In this document: one piece after another, positions 62,809 to 64,000 of the stretch
Numbering within the stretch: position 1 is the first letter of the stretch
Layout of the letters: every line of letters starts with the position of its first letter
Assembly (NCBI RefSeq): GCF_023101085.1
Contig: NZ_CP064703.1
Span: forward strand, 3,782,001-3,846,000
Source: Bradyrhizobium sp. 170
GTDB lineage: Bacteria > Pseudomonadota > Alphaproteobacteria > Rhizobiales > Xanthobacteraceae
Direction of reading: 5' to 3'
DNA length: 64,000 bases
Translations under genes and position numbers: made by a program
The notes under the pieces: model-generated
The model's database searches: none
What the model was told of the DNA's origin: nothing
What the model saw: the letters and a program-made list of their open reading frames with translations, nothing else

Positions 62809-63316
62809 TGGGAAAGAAACGGCCCCAGCTGGGAGATGGACTGGGGTCGTCACTCCAATGCGCCGGGCGGGACTGCCGGCGCCATGACTTGATCGCTTGC
62901 TATCAGATGTCCGGCCTGTTTGCGCGGACCGCTGGCCGAGATGGTGTTCGCTACGCGCGCTCCAAGCACATGGGCGACATTGGTGGTGCCAGTGCAATCT
63001 TCGGAAGCTCGCGCGTATTGGCCGATCGGCCCTTCCATCTACAGCGTCCTGCAAGTTCGTGGGCTAGTCGCCGATACCTCACGCTTTAAGCATCATAAGA
63101 AAAGAGCCGAAACCTGCACCGCGAAATGGATCTTCCAAAGTGGTGGAAAGAAGGTAAGCGAAATCCAGCGCTTCAGCCGCCCCATCGCCCCAGCGGTTCC
63201 GCTTCGGTTGGAGGAGCAAACGAAAACACTGGAAGTGACGCATCACTGGCGTGAGGGCCGTGCACGGGCCGACTTTTGGGGGCGCGACCCGACTGAAACC
63301 AGCGCAGGGAAACTAG
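62809..63316. other. gene-poor stretch right of the intron relic
   Basis: A frame open from about 62920 to 63366 encodes a hydrophilic peptide without a recognised family or start signal. I do not support a gene. Confidence 0.3.
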
Positions 63317-63523
63317 TCAGTCGATTGGCACGAGCCGTTCGTCCCACTGCGCCGCAAGGTTCTTGATCTGCTCGAAATTCAGGATCGCCGGTTCACCCTC
63401 GCGGACGATTGTTGTCCGCTTGCGTTCCTTGGGCAGCAACGTCATCGCGCGCACTACGGCCGCGCGCAGTTTCATCGAGCCGTGATTTGTCAGGGTGACG
63501 AACTCTTCGGGGTCAAGGGCCAT
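63317..63523 (-). CDS. hypothetical protein
   Basis: A 68-residue frame with a mildly convincing composition (MALDPEEFVTLTNHGSMKL, then a mixed helical part ending WDERLVPID). No ribosome site better than chance and no domain recognised. Confidence 0.4.
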   Translation of the reverse strand: MALDPEEFVTLTNHGSMKLRAAVVRAMTLLPKERKRTTIVREGEPAILNFEQIKNLAAQWDERLVPID

Positions 63524-63636
63524 GGGTCCACGCCTACACTACCGGCCGGCCCGCAAGCCAGCACACGCGCCCCGAATGCCCAACTCTCCAGATAATCCAA
63601 CTTGGTTAATAGCTGGTTATCGTTCGGCTCTGTCAT
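63490..63636 (-). CDS. hypothetical protein, low confidence
   Basis: A 48-residue frame from an ATG at 63636 (MTEPNDNQLLTKLDYLESWA). It overlaps the end of the next frame by 34 bases and has a weak start signal. It may be spurious. Confidence 0.25.
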   Translation of the reverse strand: MTEPNDNQLLTKLDYLESWAFGARVLACGPAGSVGVDPWPLTPKSSSP

Positions 63637-63804
63637 TTTGAATTGGCGCGCGCGGTAAACCCGTACTTGAACCTCGACCCATGCGCCGCCCGATTTCAAA
63701 TGGTTGGCCTAAAGGAGGCGGCTGCCGTCAAGCTCACAGGGGTGTATTCGCTCGTGCCGCACCTGCCAGGGTAGCACCCAGTGAGCCATGGCAGTCGCAA
63801 TGGA

Positions 63805-64000
63805 TCAGGCTACCGCTGTCAACCTGGCATCTGCATCCGGGTTTGCGCAAAGCAGGCGCTTGCGAATGGCCTCTTCAACGAGCGCGAGCGCCTCCTTGGC
63901 TTGTCGCGCTTCGGCTTCAGCAACTTCGGCACGAAACTCTACGGCCGTCAACTTATCCTTCTGAGCTTCAATACAGGACCGGGCTTGTTCCAGCGCTCGG
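63805..64000 (-). CDS. C-terminal part of a coiled-coil protein cut by the window edge
   Basis: A leftward frame enters from beyond 64000 and ends with a TGA at 63805-63807, so 64 residues are visible. The sequence (ALEQARSCIEAQKDKLTAVE then EVAEAEARQAKEALALVEEA) is strongly helical and coiled-coil-like, ending ANPDADARLTAVA. The start and family lie outside the window. Confidence 0.6.
   Translation of the reverse strand, partial: RALEQARSCIEAQKDKLTAVEFRAEVAEAEARQAKEALALVEEAIRKRLLCANPDADARLTAVA

Noticed and set aside
1..64000. CRISPR array, tRNA or rRNA genes, intact insertion sequence or prophage
   Set aside because: No regularly spaced repeats, tRNA/rRNA-like sequence, complete transposase or phage structural gene was seen on either strand.

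Overview
The window looks like a chromosomal segment of a Bradyrhizobium-type alphaproteobacterium (Nitrobacteraceae, order Hyphomicrobiales). The reasons are the high GC content, a DUF3551 protein, many very small exported proteins of the kind common in that genus, its typical dispersed intergenic repeats, and the mix of CydAB/CydDC, PaoABC and CPA1 antiporter genes. No rRNA, tRNA, CRISPR array or intact insertion sequence was seen.

Layout. Positions 1-10,100 hold the start of a leftward gene cut by the window edge, an NAD-dependent dehydrogenase, an aldo/keto reductase, the cytochrome bd oxidase genes cydAB, and a coupled cydD-cydC-permease operon. Positions 10,180-18,400 run leftward: a FlK-like thioesterase, an intact Tat-exported bicupin (oxalate decarboxylase type), a PaoABC-type molybdenum oxidoreductase operon ending in a cytochrome c, a small cupin, and a frameshifted second bicupin. 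Positions 18,570-25,750 hold an RND efflux pump, a low-complexity exported protein, a gutted FdhF/YdeP oxidoreductase pseudogene and an RpoH-type sigma factor. Positions 26,100-41,800 are accessory: a TPR protein, transporters (CPA1, bile-acid symporter family, MFS), a ParB-like protein, a Bfd-like ferredoxin, about ten tiny exported or membrane proteins and a dead serine recombinase.

Positions 42,200-43,130 carry a fluoride riboswitch in front of a crcB-eamA operon, followed by a uronate dehydrogenase and a group II intron relic. Positions 45,680-53,660 form a guanidine-I riboswitch operon: ABC importer, the two carboxyguanidine deiminase-type proteins, and a 1182-residue biotin carboxylase best read as guanidine carboxylase. 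Positions 54,100-64,000 hold a truncated Mfd-like helicase, several gene relics, a lytic transglycosylase, a GFA protein, ornithine aminotransferase, a cold shock protein and a second group II intron relic lying just behind the cold shock gene terminator.

The most unusual signal is a recurring AT-rich 19-bp element (CTRAAYNNNNATTTARTGG, imperfect). It occurs about eleven times, plus two weaker copies, always upstream of a gene and always reading toward it. It precedes cydDC, rpoH, both intact cupin genes, an MFS pump and several tiny exported proteins. Four copies are tandem, about two helical turns apart. This suggests an undescribed regulon; the regulator is not identified here.
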